Under the pieces are notes generated by a model that was not told the origin of the DNA, searched no databases, and saw only the letters and a program-made list of their open reading frames with translations. Positions 50,839 through 63,914 of a stretch of DNA of 64,000 bases are shown here, in pieces. Source of the stretch: Perca fluviatilis. Taxonomy: Eukaryota > Chordata > Actinopteri > Perciformes > Percidae. Numbering within the stretch: position 1 is the stretch's first letter; the number at the start of each line of letters is the position of its first letter. A program made the position numbers and the translations under genes. The stretch is from the NCBI RefSeq assembly GCF_010015445.1, contig NC_053133.1:19702922-19766921 (forward strand), written 5' to 3'.

Positions 50839-51680
50839 CAAATATGGCTTCTGGAATGAAAATAAAGGATTCAATATGAATTACTAAACAACAACAACAA
50901 ACAAACATCCATACTACTAGTGCTAACGTTACCACCATCAAGCCACAATGATTTGCCACAAATGAATGCCGCCGAATCTGTCGAGTCGGTGCATCAAGTG
51001 CAACGTAAAGTATTAGATCCAATTAGATTGAATTCGGTATTGATGATGCGAAAAATAATAACAGTAACTCCAGTGAAATTATTTGAAACATGTTAGTTAG
51101 GACTAGATTAGGACTGTATTTAAAGCTGATTCTGGTTTCCAACTTCGCCCAAGGTGTGTCTAAAACACGGACAGAGTCAACTTCTCTCTTTTGATGCTTT
51201 AATAAGATTAAGCAACGTGCACGCTAACAGGTTAACACAAACAACAAAATCACTAGCTAACTTACTTTAAGTTTGCAAGAAATATAGACCAATACAACAA
51301 CAGGCTTAAATGAACTGACAACATAAGTTATACGACTTACAGTTCTCAAGGACGCACACACACGATCTCAACTGATTTATCCTCTTTTCTCTCACTTTTT
51401 TCTCTGTGTGGCGCGCGCCCGCTCGCGGTGTAAGACGCGTGTCCGCGCTATTTTCCGACATGCACTCACAATCACTCCTGATAGACGACCTTTCGTACAA
51501 AACTAAAGTAACGAGCCAATTTTCTAAAATGTAAGGAGTAGGAAGTACCGATATTCTTCTTAAAATGTAAGGAGTAAAAGTAAAAAGTCGCCACAAAAAT
51601 AAATAGTAAAGTAAAAATATCTGAAAAATCTACTTGAGTACTGTAACGAAGTATTTGTACTTCGTTACTTCCCATCTCTG
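50330..51680. mobile_element. hAT-type element, 1.35 kb, in hybrid lectin intron
   Basis: Perfect 8-bp duplication GGATTCAT (50322-50329, 51681-51688). Ends CAGAGATGGCAAAAGTACTC and, inverted, CAGAGATGGGAAGTAACG, with subterminal 'AAGTAGAAGTAC' repeats. It contains a TG microsatellite (50770-50836). No transposase. Confidence 0.92.
50770..50836. repeat. (TG)n microsatellite
   Basis: TG run inside the hAT element 50330-51680. Confidence 0.95.
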
Positions 51681-51916
51681 GGATTCATACATTTCTGTGC
51701 AAGAGTAGTTTCATGCATGAAGGAGTTATTACAGTTTGATGTTAAATCTGTGCTGTTTACTTTAAGTTTATAATTGGTGCATAAGACTTATTGTGGCTAT
51801 AAACAAGGGGGAAAATAACTACTGTTCATATTGGGAAACCAACGCACAAAACACGTTTTCAATTTATTTTCAGTGTTAGATAGACACAGCAAAGACTTTC
51901 TTTTCATTTCAGAATC

Positions 51917-52204
51917 ATGAGTAGGAACTTCTTGTCCAAAAACGATGAGTTTCGCAAGGGAGACTTTCTGTACTCCAACAACGGGGAGTATAAGGCTGTC
52001 TTCCAGGTGAGTAACTCTGAATATTTGTGCACCCCGGACATTTACAGTATAAGGATGTATTATACATATTCACTGGTCAGTGTAAAAAGTAAATGTTTGA
52101 AGATGCACACTCTGATAGCAATCAAATGTCTCTGTTTCTGCCGGCAGGATGATGGTAACTTTGTCATCTACGGCTGGAAGCCTGTGGGCTTCAGACACTT
52201 GTAG
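51917..52204 (+). pseudogene. Mannose lectin copy 4, truncated
   Basis: Exon 2 (51917-52006) is intact and nearly the same as copy 1 (MSRNFLSKNDEF). Exon 3 begins at 52148 (DDGNFVIYGWKPVG) but has lost 2 bp (GTGTGG to GTGG). It then ends at a TAG (52202-52204) created where about 490 bp is missing: the sequence continues with what is 29933 onward in copy 1. It lacks the second and third mannose sites. A short 48-residue product with one site is possible, but a pseudogene is more likely. Confidence 0.9.
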
Positions 52205-53121
52205 AGAACATGAGTGCACTTCATTCAAACAAAACTAGTAATAAGTTATACTTATATGTCTTACTTTAGAAACATTCTAATAAACTAAAATATAAACAGA
52301 AAACAAAACAAAGGCATGATCCCTTAAAAGGGTTTGGTGAGTTTCCCTTCAAGTGAAAAGTTTAGTTTCTGTGGTCTGTGCTTTAGAAACAGACATTCAT
52401 TTATTTACTTATGCACAAAATACATACATCTGATTCACTTCCGTCCAGAATACAAACATTTTCTTGTTGCATGTCAGTTGAACCACCATCTACAGCAACC
52501 ATAAAGAAAGATGAGCTGAAGGTGTTTGCTTATCAAATGTATAATTATAACTATTCAGATTACTGTATCTGCAGAAGATTAACATTTCTCTGCAAGAGCC
52601 AGACATACTCAGTGATAATGTTTTATGTGAATACACTGATCAACTGAAAAACAATCTTTGAATGAATACAAATCTATGAATGTTTCAGGAGTACGGACAT
52701 TTTTGTTACTCAAAATGTTGTCTGTGTACATTATAAAACAACCATGGTGTCTGAAAAACTGTAAATGACTTGCTTTACCATGTTTGGTGCCAAGAAGTAA
52801 CTTAAGTTAGTGTTCAAATAAAATAAATGATTTCAACTGCAACAAGGCACCACAAGATGTCTAAACTTACTGTGCTCTATACAGTATCTACATATGTTTC
52901 ACCTTGCATGCATATTCCTGTGTATGGTTGTATGGTGCAGCTGCACGTAAAATGTTTTTTTTTCAATATTAAGTAATGCTTCTCTCCATCTGAATTTCTG
53001 ATAAGAGATATAAAAATATCAGATTTAAATGCCAACAGGCAAAATCCCTCCACATTTTGCAGACTTGTTAACACCAACATTGAAATTTTAAAAACAAAGA
53101 AAACACTCAATGCATGATAAC

Positions 53122-53267
53122 ATGACAAAGCTGAAGAGAGACGCTTTGAAAGACTTGCAATCAGACAAGAATCTCATTATAAAACCAGCTGATAAAGGAG
53201 GGGTGGTTGTGCTACAGGATGTATCAGATTATGAAACCGAAATTGAGAGACAACTGAGAGATACAGG
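53122..53267 (+). pseudogene. Penelope-like reverse transcriptase fragment
   Basis: A 48-codon open stretch includes LKDLQSDKNLIIKPADKGG and then VVVLQDVSDYETEIERQL. The IIKPADKGG motif with a following D.Y marks the N-terminal part of reverse transcriptases of Penelope-like elements. Shorter, more decayed copies lie at about 45800-45892, 48905-48990, 30795-30840 and 57075-57115. All are in the same position relative to lectin genes, so the relic predates the amplification. Confidence 0.7.
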
Positions 53268-53640
53268 TGCAGTGGCGTAACTTCCGTTAAGCTGCTGAAC
53301 TCCAGTAGTAAATCTTAGCCCAGCAGAGCAGGGTGCAGTAAATATACCAGCCCTTTTTGCACTTTGCACTTTAATTATTAGCCTACCGTTAATTCTCAGG
53401 ATGTTGTGCTGTCATGTGTGTCCTTCTTTTGTGTCCTTGTGTCTTAGGACGCTCTGCTGATCTCACTTAATGTAGATTTTATCCTACTGTATTGTATTTT
53501 ATTTTTTTAATTTGAGAATGTTTTTATGTTACATATTGTTTGTGTTGTGAAGCAACGGATGTGGCACTGTGTCCAAGACAAATTTCCCCCTCGGGGACAA
53601 TAAAGTGTATTCTATTCTATTCTATTCTATAGCTATGGCC
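53268..53640 (+). mobile_element. LINE 3' tail insertion
   Basis: Non-coding insert ending in 'CCCTCGGGGACAATAAAG' and a (TTCTA)n run, the usual end of a fish non-LTR retrotransposon. It interrupts sequence that is continuous at 46405. Confidence 0.65.
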
Positions 53641-54000
53641 AGTATGAGAAAAATAAAGTGTTTTGTTTGAATATTAAAACATTTAAACATGTTCTAGTAG
53701 AAACAGGTCAACTTTAATTGAGTATGACAGCTGAGACTCTTGTGGATTCAATGAGATCAATAACATTCATGTGTGAGGATGTTAGTCCCAAGCCATATCA
53801 TTGTAGTGAGAGCATTTTATGAAAGTTGACCTCACTGGATAAAATTACCTTTTGTGACTTCTAGGATTATCACAGCCTCATAAAACTTTACATCCCCAAC
53901 CTAGAGACCGAGGACATTCAGAAAATGGCTCTCCTACGTGTACTGCAGTTACTGTAGCGCAGCCCACATTATTATGGGATAGATTAAAATGCAGCAGATC

Positions 54001-54944
<944 letters not shown>

Positions 54945-55330
54945 CAGTATCTCACAAAAGTGAGTACACCACTCACATTTTAGTAAATATTTCATTATAT
55001 CTTTTAATGGGACAACACTGAAGAAATTACACTTTGCTACAATGTAAAGTATTGAGTTTACAGCTTGTATAACAGTGTAAATGTGCAGTCCCCTCAAAAT
55101 AACTCAACACAAAGCCATTAATGTCTAAACCGCTGGCAACAAAAGTCAGTACACCCCTATGTTAAATTCCCATAGAGGCAGGCAGATTTTTATTTTTAAA
55201 GGCCAGTTATTTCATGGATCCAGGATACTATGCATCCTGATAAAGTTCCCTTGGTCTTTGGAATTAAAATAGCCCCACATCATCACATACCCTTCACCAT
55301 ACCTAGAGATTGGCATGGTTTTATGTCAGT
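54945..55330. mobile_element. Tc1-like transposon fragment
   Basis: Begins 'CAGTATCTCACAAAAGTGAG', the terminus of a common vertebrate Tc1 element, with downstream 'ACAACACTGAAGAAATTACAC'. The 3' half is missing and no transposase frame is left. Confidence 0.7.
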
Positions 55331-55559
55331 TAGCCTAATAGCTAGTTTGATTTGCATTGAGAGATGAATGTCATCATCTGTCAAATCTGGATTCAAAATG
55401 TGAAAATGTGTATAGTTATAATTGTGGAATATTTGTGTGTCTTATGGGGAAACAGGGGAACAGCAGAGAGTAAAAGGCAGAATAAGAAGCAATAATTACA
55501 CTCAAGGATGCTCTAATTATTTTTGTTTAAATCATTATATACAGTGTATATATATATAT

Positions 55560-55715
55560 ATGATACCTCTGTTTGTTTTATTTTACTTCATTGTCCTCTG
55601 TTGTGTTCTTTATCTGCTGTTTTTTTCTGGAAAGCACTTTGTAACCTTGTTAAGAAAAGGGCTATAGAAATAAAGTGTATTATAATAATAATAATAATTA
55701 TTATTATTATTATCT
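55560..55715 (+). mobile_element. LINE 3' end with (ATT)n tail
   Basis: 'GGAAAGCACTTTGTAACCTT' then 'GCTATAGAAATAAAG' and an ATA/ATT trinucleotide run, the usual 3' end of L2-like fish LINEs. Confidence 0.6.
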
Positions 55716-55810
55716 ATTTTGTCTTGAGGGTTGTGGCTTAACCTATTATGGTTACTATTTGGTTACTTAGCACAATCTTTGTTTTATTTTTTATATTTTA
55801 ATTGTTTTCT

Positions 55811-56006
55811 TTTTTACTTAGATGCAAAAAAAAACGCAGGAGGGGCCGTGAAATCAGAAGTGGAAGTTTCATTAAACTGTGACTCTGTAATGCCAGAGAC
55901 AGGGATGGTGGAAGAACCAGAAGGAGCAAAAGATAAATGTTTCCCAAGGTCAACATCCACTGGCGTCTCTCAGGGGATTGTTCTGTTTTATATAAAATAT
56001 AATAAA
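55811..56006 (+). other. Exon-like open stretch of unknown origin
   Basis: After a polypyrimidine tract and TTAG acceptor-like site, about 60 codons stay open (KNAGGAVKSEVEVSLNCDSV, then MPETGMVEEPEGAKDK). The acidic, lysine-rich composition is unlike the surrounding repeats. I recognise no domain. It stops in a different frame from the lectin tail that follows at 56007. It may be a captured exon or a transposon gene piece. Confidence 0.3.
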
Positions 56007-56092
56007 TTCATCTGACCAACGATGGCAAACTGGTGGTGTACAAGGAAAGTGATGAAATTTGGAGCTCTGCTAACTCCAGAGGCATGAAATGA
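56007..56092 (+). pseudogene. Mannose lectin copy 5, 3' tail only
   Basis: Matches the last 86 bp of the copy 1 coding region (LTNDGKLVVYKESDEIWSSA then GMK and TGA) and continues with its 3' UTR and flank to about 57460. All of the 5' part is missing. It is the piece absent from copy 4, which suggests the two are halves of one rearranged copy. Confidence 0.9.
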
Positions 56093-57464
56093 TGTCATGA
56101 CATGACAAGCCTATTGTAATTGAATGCTATGTAAAGGAAAATCATCTCTGGATTGCAGCTTGGATTACAATAAACCTGCCAGCCATGTAATCTGTAATCA
56201 AATAAAAACACATTTTCACAATGTATAAATGTGTTTCTCTTCTCTTTGTACTTGGTACTTTATACTGGTTATGTTAAACAGTTTTACTGTGATGTAGATG
56301 TCTTGGTAAAGAGCACTAGTAGTTTTTGGGGGGTTGTGTTCAGAAAAAACAGAAAGTAGAAAAAGAATAATGAGATAAAGCAGAGAACATGAGTACACTT
56401 CACTCAAACAAAACTAGTACTACTTTATACTTATATGTCTTACTTTAGAAACATTCTAATAAACTAAAATATAAACAGAAAACAAAACAAAGGCATGATT
56501 GCTTGAAAGGTTTTGGTGAGTTTCCCTTCAAGTGAAAAGTTTAGTTTCTGTGGTCTGTGCTTTAGAAACAGACATTCATTTGAATGAATAAAAATCTATG
56601 AATGTTTTAGGAGTACATTTTTGTTACTCAAAATGTTGTCTGTGTACATTATAAAACAACCAGGGTGTCTGAAAAACTGTAAATGACTTGCTTTACCATG
56701 TTTGGTGCCAAGAAGGAACTTAAGTTAGTGTTCAAATAAAAGAAATGATTTCAACTGCAACAAGGCACCACAAGATATCACACTAAATTTACTGTGCTCT
56801 ATACAGTATCTACATATGCTTCACCTTGCGCGCATATTCCTGTGTATGGTTACATGGAGCAGCTGCACATAAAAAAAAAACATGTTAAATGTTTTTTCAA
56901 TATTAAGTAATGCTTTTCTCCATCTGTATTTCTGGTAGGAGATATAGAAATGTCATATTTAAATGTCAACAGGCTAAATCCCTCCTTAGACACATTTTGC
57001 AGACTTGTTAACACCAAAATTAAAAGGATTAAAAAAAGAAAAAAAAAGAAAACACTCAATGCATGATGACTTGGCAAAGGTGAATGCTTTGAAAGACTTG
57101 CAATCAGACAAGAAAGAAAGCTGAGACTCTTGTGGATTCAGTGAGATCAATAACATTCATGTGTGAGGATGTTAGTCCCAAGCCATATCATTGTAGTGAG
57201 AGCATTTTATGAAAGTTGACCTCACTGGATAAAATGACCTGTTGTGACTTCTAGGATTATCACAGCCTCATAAAACTTTACATCCCCAACCTAGAGACCG
57301 AGGACATTCAGAAAATGGCTTTCATTCTGTAAGTGTATTGCAGTTAGCCAAACCCACATTATTTTGGGATAGATTAAAATGCAGCAGATTTGTCAGTATT
57401 CTTTGTGTAAACTCTCCAATAGTATAACAAAAATAGGCTTCAAAAGTCATAAAGTCACTTACAG

Positions 57465-58504
57465 AAGAAGAGCATACTTCTAGAACTATAATTCTAGGCT
57501 ACATAAACATGAAGAACACAGACACGATTTTACAGGCAAAACGCAATACAGTCGCTGCTTCCTAAAACAGGAAGGAAAGCTGGCAAAAACTAGCCGACGC
57601 CCTAGATGCGTAAATCACAAGGCTTATCAATATCACTTCCCCATCAGTCAGGCACAAGATCTGACCATAATTACACTTGTCCTTTCCATAAACTTTCGTT
57701 TTCTATTATTTCAGTTGCATCTGATTGCAAGATTGTGGGAGCAAATAAAAAATATAAAAACATAATTCAAACCCATGTGTCGCCTTGGCAACACACGGCT
57801 CAAGAAGCTGACAAAGATAGTCCGCTGAAAATCTATATCTTTCATAAAGATACACATCAGGGAATGTTAACTGGGTTGTGGATCTCTAAATGTTTTAACT
57901 TTTATGAGCGCACCGAGCTCCGGATCTTCTAAGAACGGTGACGCTGTTATCAACCGAGTATTGATTGGTCAGTAGGCGGTGCTTTTACGCCGGTTGATCT
58001 CTGATCTCCAACATAACCTGCTCCCGACCAGCTTAGGTGTTCAGCATAAATTAGCCCACTACGGTGATTTAACCCGGTAACAAGTGATCCACCTTCGTGA
58101 TACACAAAACCCTGGGTTGAACCTGAAGTTACCTCGTTAACGCCAAATCTTGCTTTCCGTATATTGTGTAAACCTAACAGCAGCAGTCGTTGCCTGCCTC
58201 TTTCACCAGATTCGTCACACAATCACAAACATATTACTGGCGATTTTCAGGTCTCATTTCATATCTACTGCAGCGAATATGATTGTAGGCCTAAGTGAGC
58301 ACGACATCACAGCCACCTATAAAAAATCTATTTAACAAAATACAGTCATTACAAATTTGCGTCAAGCTGGCTTCGATCCATCGAGATCAAAAACACATTT
58401 TTTACGTCCACAGCTCTACGCTGCGAGATATTCAAACACTCCAGTGGCCCGTTTCAGAAAAGGGGGTTTAACAAACTCTGAGTTGATCTACCATGAGCTG
58501 GTTA
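57465..58504. other. Unit junction with Harbinger-like terminus
   Basis: Non-coding. Near its end 'GGCCCGTTTCAGAAAAGG' and 'TTTAACAAACTCTGAGTTGA' (58446-58486) look like the terminus of a fish PIF/Harbinger element. I could not find the other end with confidence. Sequence from 58505 on is the next chemerin intron copy. Confidence 0.4.
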
Positions 58505-59572
58505 TTTCAATCAATTATTGGCCTGAATAATTAAGATGGCTATCTCTATTTTTTTTTTATTATCTGTGTTAAACCATTTATAGCAGCTTCAGTTAATATT
58601 AATGGGGAGTGATAACATACAGTAGCAGATTTTAAACAAACGTTCTCCTGAAAGTCCTCAGCAGAGAATAAAAGTATCAAATTAAAACTGACAAACATTT
58701 AATTGTAATCTTAATATATAAGAAAATTACTGAAGTTCTGTTTCAGATATGTCCTGCTTTCAGTTCCCTTTACTTCTTGGATCTGCATCATGAGTTTGGC
58801 AATCTCACTCTGCCTTCAGGGAATTCTGGTTCATTCTTGTTTTCACATCCGCTACAATTCAAATGCACTGTGAATCTTTAAGTTTCAACATGTTTTTTAG
58901 CAGGGTTTGCCCAAAGATAAGGTGCGTCTTTGCTGGAATGTTTACCACATGTACAGTTTAAAGAAAAAGATATCCTGGTTCCCACCATTCTTCAAACTGA
59001 TACTCTGATTTTTGATTTTGAGTTTTCAGAATGCATGGTTTCAGTTGTTGGCTTGGAGAAAAGCCACCACTGAGATATGAGAAGGCTGCAGATCAGCAAT
59101 ATGTTTTAACTCCTCAACTCCCACAAGATTATATTATCAGTTATTAAGCAATCAAGTCAAATATGAGCTGATATCCAAATCAGAATCTTTCACTGTCATT
59201 GTGTGTATGTCACTTTCTGCTGGTCTAGGATATGTTTACTTGCAGTGTGCACGGTGTACCCACCTTCATTTACTTTTTTGGAGGTTTCTTTCCTTTGAGG
59301 TTTTGACAGTGGGTTTAAGAGTCATGGGAGTTGTAGTTGATGCATGCTAACACATTAGTTGTTGCTTTATTATTTCAAAGGCAAAAGACTGGGGCACACT
59401 GATTGATATGGAGCCTTTACCAATACGAAATTAGGGGTACACTCTGCAAAGGTTTCCTGGCCAAAATGTGTTTCAGTTTTTAATAAATGATGTGTTTCAT
59501 AAGATACAATGCAGGAAAACAAGATCTCTTTGATGATTTCACCCCCTTTTCATGTTTTAGATATGGCTGGAC

Positions 59573-59575
<3 letters not shown>
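58505..59575 (+). repeat. Duplicated chemerin intron 1 segment, unit C
   Basis: Copy of 17811-18850, starting about 18 bp downstream of the end of exon 1. No transposon at the site used in units A and B; a CA microsatellite (59582-59624) stands there instead. Confidence 0.9.

Positions 59576-59581
<6 letters not shown>

Positions 59582-59624
<43 letters not shown>
59582..59624. repeat. (CA)n microsatellite
   Basis: CA run flanked by TA repeats at the paralogous transposon-insertion site of unit C. Confidence 0.93.
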
Positions 59625-59630
<6 letters not shown>

Positions 59631-59801
59631 ATTATATATATATTCAGATCTTGCAGCTTTATTCAATTTGCAATATTTTTTGCAAAGCATAATTTTGCTT
59701 CAACATGACAACATTAATCCTCACTGACTATAAGGGAGGTTCACAGACTTGACTTTGCTATTTTGTAGCTCGTATTAAACTGACCCTCTGCTCTCTTGCA
59801 G

Positions 59802-60063
59802 TCTGGATTCGGTGTGAGATACCTCTACCACCAATTTTACCTGAAACCCACCACGTGTGCCAAAGGAACGACTGAGTCAAACCCTCAGAGATGTCCTTTC
59901 AGGAATGACAGAGTGAGTTAATTTCAAAAGGAGAAGCATTCATTTCAAATCTATGCACAGCATCATCATGCTGTTTATGTTTTCTAATGACTTCACAGCC
60001 ACTGATGGACTGTGCAGTTTGCTACAAAAGAGCAGCAGACCAGATAGAGTCGAGCCCCAAGCC
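59802..60063 (+). pseudogene. Chemerin-like exons 2-3, unit C pseudogene
   Basis: Exon 2 copy (59802-59912) is open with good splice sites; one conserved His is Gln (YHQFYL). Exon 3 copy (59999 to about 60063) is cut after the codons for ESSPK and is fused to sequence that elsewhere lies downstream of lectins ('AGATGCCCTAAG', compare 31515). Exons 1 and 4 are missing. Confidence 0.9.
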
Positions 60064-60189
60064 CAAGATGCCCTAAGCGTTTCCCTCCTTTCCCCATCAC
60101 ACGACTGCCTCATCTGCAGAAATCTTGCTGAAATACATCTGAGCTATTAAATTCCAGAGGTTTATTAATGAATTAAAATGAATTAACAT

Positions 60190-60778
60190 TCCCTTTTTCT
60201 CCACTGGCTCTCCTCAAGGTTGCGTCCTTTCACCTCTTTGATTTGTGTTGTACACCAATGAGTGCCGCATCCAGCGTTCTAGTCATCACATCATAACGTT
60301 TGCAGATAATTCAGTGATTGTGTCTCTTCTCAGCAGTGGGGATGCTGACCATTGTCCTGTAGTGGCAGATTTTGCAGACTGTGTGCAGTAAAGCCCATCA
60401 CAGGATGCATTTTTTATAAATACGATGTGCTTTTAATGTGGATAACACTTTTATGAAGATGTTTTACTTGTATTTTATTGAATCAATCTTAACCTTTTAT
60501 CAATTGATACTGTCAGCCAAAACAGGAACAGGCTACAGGGTGTGTAGTTAAGGAATGCAGCAAAATTGCCCTGAATAAGCTGACCACACTGTATCAGGCT
60601 AGCGCGGTTTAGAAGGCCCAATCAGTCCTGTCTGAACCGAGCTTAAGTTATGCTCCATTTGTTTTAGTTTTTTTACTGTCTCCCTGTGTTTTTATGATTC
60701 ATACATTGCTTGTCTGGTGTGTGGTACTGTAAATGAAATTGCCCCTCGGGGATAATAAAGTTTCCTTGATCCTTGATT
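60190..60778 (+). mobile_element. LINE reverse transcriptase fragment and 3' tail
   Basis: From 60201 the translation STGSPQGCVLSPL then stop, FVLYTNEC, and TFADNSVIVSLLSSGDADH shows the reverse transcriptase palm with FADN in place of the usual FADD. Together with the stop codon this marks it as dead. The 3' tail 'TTGCCCCTCGGGGATAATAA' ends at about 60778. An L2/Rex-type non-LTR retrotransposon. Confidence 0.78.
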
Positions 60779-60929
60779 TATCCTGATCTAATTTGAGGTG
60801 AGCAGGTGAACATGCAAATTTTAAAGGGGACTTCCCCAAACAAAAGACACAAAGTGGAGGAAGAGTAAATGTGTACTGAATCAAGACTTTGAGGAAGCAG
60901 TTTGGATCCAGAAAAACAAGCGGAACTTG

Positions 60930-60930
<1 letters not shown>

Positions 60931-61013
<83 letters not shown>
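60931..61013. repeat. (AC)n microsatellite
   Basis: AC run of about 83 bp. Confidence 0.97.
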
Positions 61014-61015
<2 letters not shown>

Positions 61016-61239
61016 TGAAGTGTTTTGATCAGTTCTTTGTAAGTCACACAAAAGAATGAAGAAAAAAAAAACTAAAAGCAGACATATTGTACATATAGTA
61101 CACTCAAATACTAGCATCAGATTGCAGGAAATGAAGTGTTTAATGCTCAGAATTTTATGGGGGATGACCCCCAGACCCCCTGACTTTATATGTCTCCCCA
61201 CTCCCCACCAATGTTGAAACAAAACCTACCACATCATAG

Positions 61240-61320
61240 GTTAGCTGTCATTTCAACCAGCAACCTTTGGGCTACTAGTCTGTCTTTCTAACCTCTGGAC
61301 TACAAACCGCCCAAGTTGCC
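61240..61320 (-). repeat. tRNA-like SINE head, degenerate
   Basis: On the minus strand 'GGCGGTTTGTAGTCCAGAGG' and 'AAAGGTTGCTGGTTGAAATG' have tRNA-like spacing and a weak B box. It may be the start of a different SINE family. Confidence 0.4.
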
Positions 61321-61499
61321 AACCTGTAGTTTCTACCAGCCCTCCCTAATATAGCTGGTTAAAACTGGCCCTGATGTGTACACATAGGCTACAAGGAATT
61401 TGACTTTGGTTTCTGTTGCTCTCAATGTAAATACAGCAGAAACACGGACAACAGAGCTGAACAAGGTGAACATGACATTCAGAAAATGGCTTTCCTAAG

Positions 61500-62485
61500 T
61501 GTATTGCAGTTAGCGCAGCCCACATTATTAGGGGATGGATTCAAATGCAGCAGGTTTGTCAGCATTCTTACTCCAGTAGTATAACAAAAATAGGTTTCAA
61601 AATTCATAAAGTCTGTCTGTTGTCTGTTTGGTCCTTGGTAGGTACTGTAACTAGAAATGGTTTATATTTCATAGGGCTCGACCCTATAATGGACTTTGCT
61701 GTTGTTTACTCGATCAAGGCCCTTCATTGCCATTTTCCATCCATCCACCAGATGCCCTAAGACTTTCCCTCCTTTCCCCATCACAAGACTATCATCCACA
61801 CACACCTGTTCTCACCTCCCTCATCTGCTGTGCATCTGCTGCCTTTCTTACACACCCCCTCACCTGCATTTTATTATCTCATCAGCCTCTCAGTTCATAA
61901 ACCAGCCGAGTTCCGTTCCATAAATTCCACTTACTTGGAGTCTCCGATCCCCGTACCCTGAAGCTGTGGCATTGCACTAATAAAGGGAAAAAAGAAAAAA
62001 AATTGTTATGTGATTAATCATTAGATTAGATCTGATTAGATTCAACATTATTGTCATTGTGCAGAGTACAAGTACAAAGAGTGCGAAACGCCTTTATTTG
62101 TGTTAATAATGCGTTTAATTCTAACAAAACGTTTTCCTCTAAAAGCAACAAAAAACAAAAACAAACAAATCCTTACACTTAAATCTCTTGTCTTTGCAAA
62201 AGGATGAATAATTAACAAAAGCTTGACATGACACACTTTGGTAGGCTACATGCACACAAACACATAAAATACTCCCACTAACAAAAACAACTAAAGGGGT
62301 TTATACATAATAAGAAATGAATTAATGTATCATTGAAGTGAGCAGATTTACCTTGTTCAGCTTTGCTGTCTATGTTTCAGCTGTATGTCTTTTTTATATA
62401 CATTGAGAGCAACAGAAATCAAAGTCAAATTCCATATGTGTGTCCTGTTATTGATGATTTTACTAACTGGTGTAGAGCCTCATTT
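61500..62485. other. Lectin-flank repeat and spacer
   Basis: 61500-61930 repeats 31060-31690 (without the SINE). The rest is AT-rich with no gene seen. Confidence 0.55.
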
Positions 62486-62673
62486 ATTTTTAAGATTATG
62501 TTTTGGGGGTCTTTTCCCTTTAATATATAGTGATAGTGGATAGACTGGAAAGGGGGAGAGAGACGGGGGACGACACACAGCAAAGGGCAGCAGGTTGGAT
62601 TTGAACCCACGCCGCTGCAGGACTCAGACAACATGGGGCGAACACTCTTACTGGGTGAGCTAGATGACCCCCC
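62486..62673 (-). repeat. tRNA-derived SINE with target-site duplication
   Basis: Minus-strand SINE with B-box-like GGTTCAAATCC on its coding strand and A-box-like TAGCTCACCCAG. AGCCTCATTT flanks it (62476-62485, 62674-62683). Confidence 0.85.
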
Positions 62674-62693
62674 AGCCTCATTTTTAACCATAA

Positions 62694-63030
62694 ATGCTGC
62701 AAAAAAATACACTTGTCTTGGACGACAGACTCCTTTTTGGACCTTTGGGTCTCATGTCAACACGGTGTATAAGAAAGTCAACCAGTGCTTGTATTTCTTT
62801 TGTAAAGAAATATAAGCCTGTCACAGGTATTTCAGTTGCTTCCGTCTGGTCCAGGTACAGCTTTCCCAGATGCAGGACTAACAGATTAAAAAACTAATTT
62901 GTTGCTGCTGCTATATGGTTAATCCTTACTGTATTGTTGTTTTGTTTTGTAATGATTGTATGTGATAGCTGCGGGCTGTTCCACAAATTGCCCCTCGGGG
63001 ATAATGAAGACCTTGACCTCGACCTTGAAC
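62694..63030 (+). mobile_element. LINE 3' end fragment, second copy
   Basis: Same relic as 49131-49610, with a 'FPRCRTNRLKN' C-terminal peptide and the 'TTGCCCCTCGGGGATAATGA' tail. More decayed in the middle. Confidence 0.65.
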
Positions 63031-63629
63031 ACTGGTGGGGGGGGACACACATGAAGCGGGGATCTGGGATTAGGATATTCTGAGCTTTAAACACTTCCTG
63101 CATTCTGGTGAGTTTTTCTGCATCAATAAATGGTGGAAATGTCCTTATTTATGCAAAGGAAAACACAGGTGGCAATTCAAAATTTAAAAAACATAATGGG
63201 ATATAATGCAGTCAGGCGTTCTGTAGCGCTTTCAAATATTTATTCTCCTGTAGATCAACTTTTCTCATTTAATGTTATCTCTGCTTTGTCAACACACACA
63301 CATATGTAGGCATGAATTACTCTTTCTCTTCTTTGTGTGTTTTGTTTGTAGAAGTAACCTCTTTACTATTTAAAGATATAAATATAGGGGGAAAAAAGTA
63401 TCTACAGTATATTTTGAAAAAAAAAAATGCAATGTGTAAACAGTTGCACAATAGTACAATGGAGCAGAGTGCAAAAGCTTCTGAATAAATATGAAAAGAT
63501 TCATGTAACCTGTGCTTTGTCTTTGTTACTGTAAGGTAGAATTTGCAATTTTCGCGAAATGGGAGTCAGGACTTCCAGATAAGAATGTCACGTCATCTGC
63601 TAGTCCCTTGCCATCCCCAGATCAGATGA

Positions 63630-63698
63630 TATAAAGAAGATGTGAATTTCACTTCCTTCACTTCTGCTCACAGACTGACTGGTGTGACATTCCAGACT
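63630..63698 (+). promoter_or_regulatory. Promoter and 5' exon of lectin copy 6
   Basis: TATAAA at 63630-63635, GTGAATTTCAC, and exon ending GACT/GTAAGTA (63698). Confidence 0.75.
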
Positions 63699-63914
63699 GT
63701 AAGTACTCTGATGGATTCATATGTAGATTACTGAGCAAGAGTAGTTTAACGCAGAGTCGTTGCACGATGCTGTTAAATCTGCTTATAATAGGTACATCAG
63801 GCTTATTGTGGTGATGAACTGAGGTAGACAAATTATATAAAAACAATACAGAAATAACACACACACATGGTGTCAATGCAACATCACCGATTTAGTTGCT
63901 TCTCTTTCAGAATC

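Noticed and set aside
57606..58335. Possible small genes in the junction before unit C
   Set aside because: Frames on both strands are short and unrelated to known proteins; the region ends in a Harbinger-like terminus.
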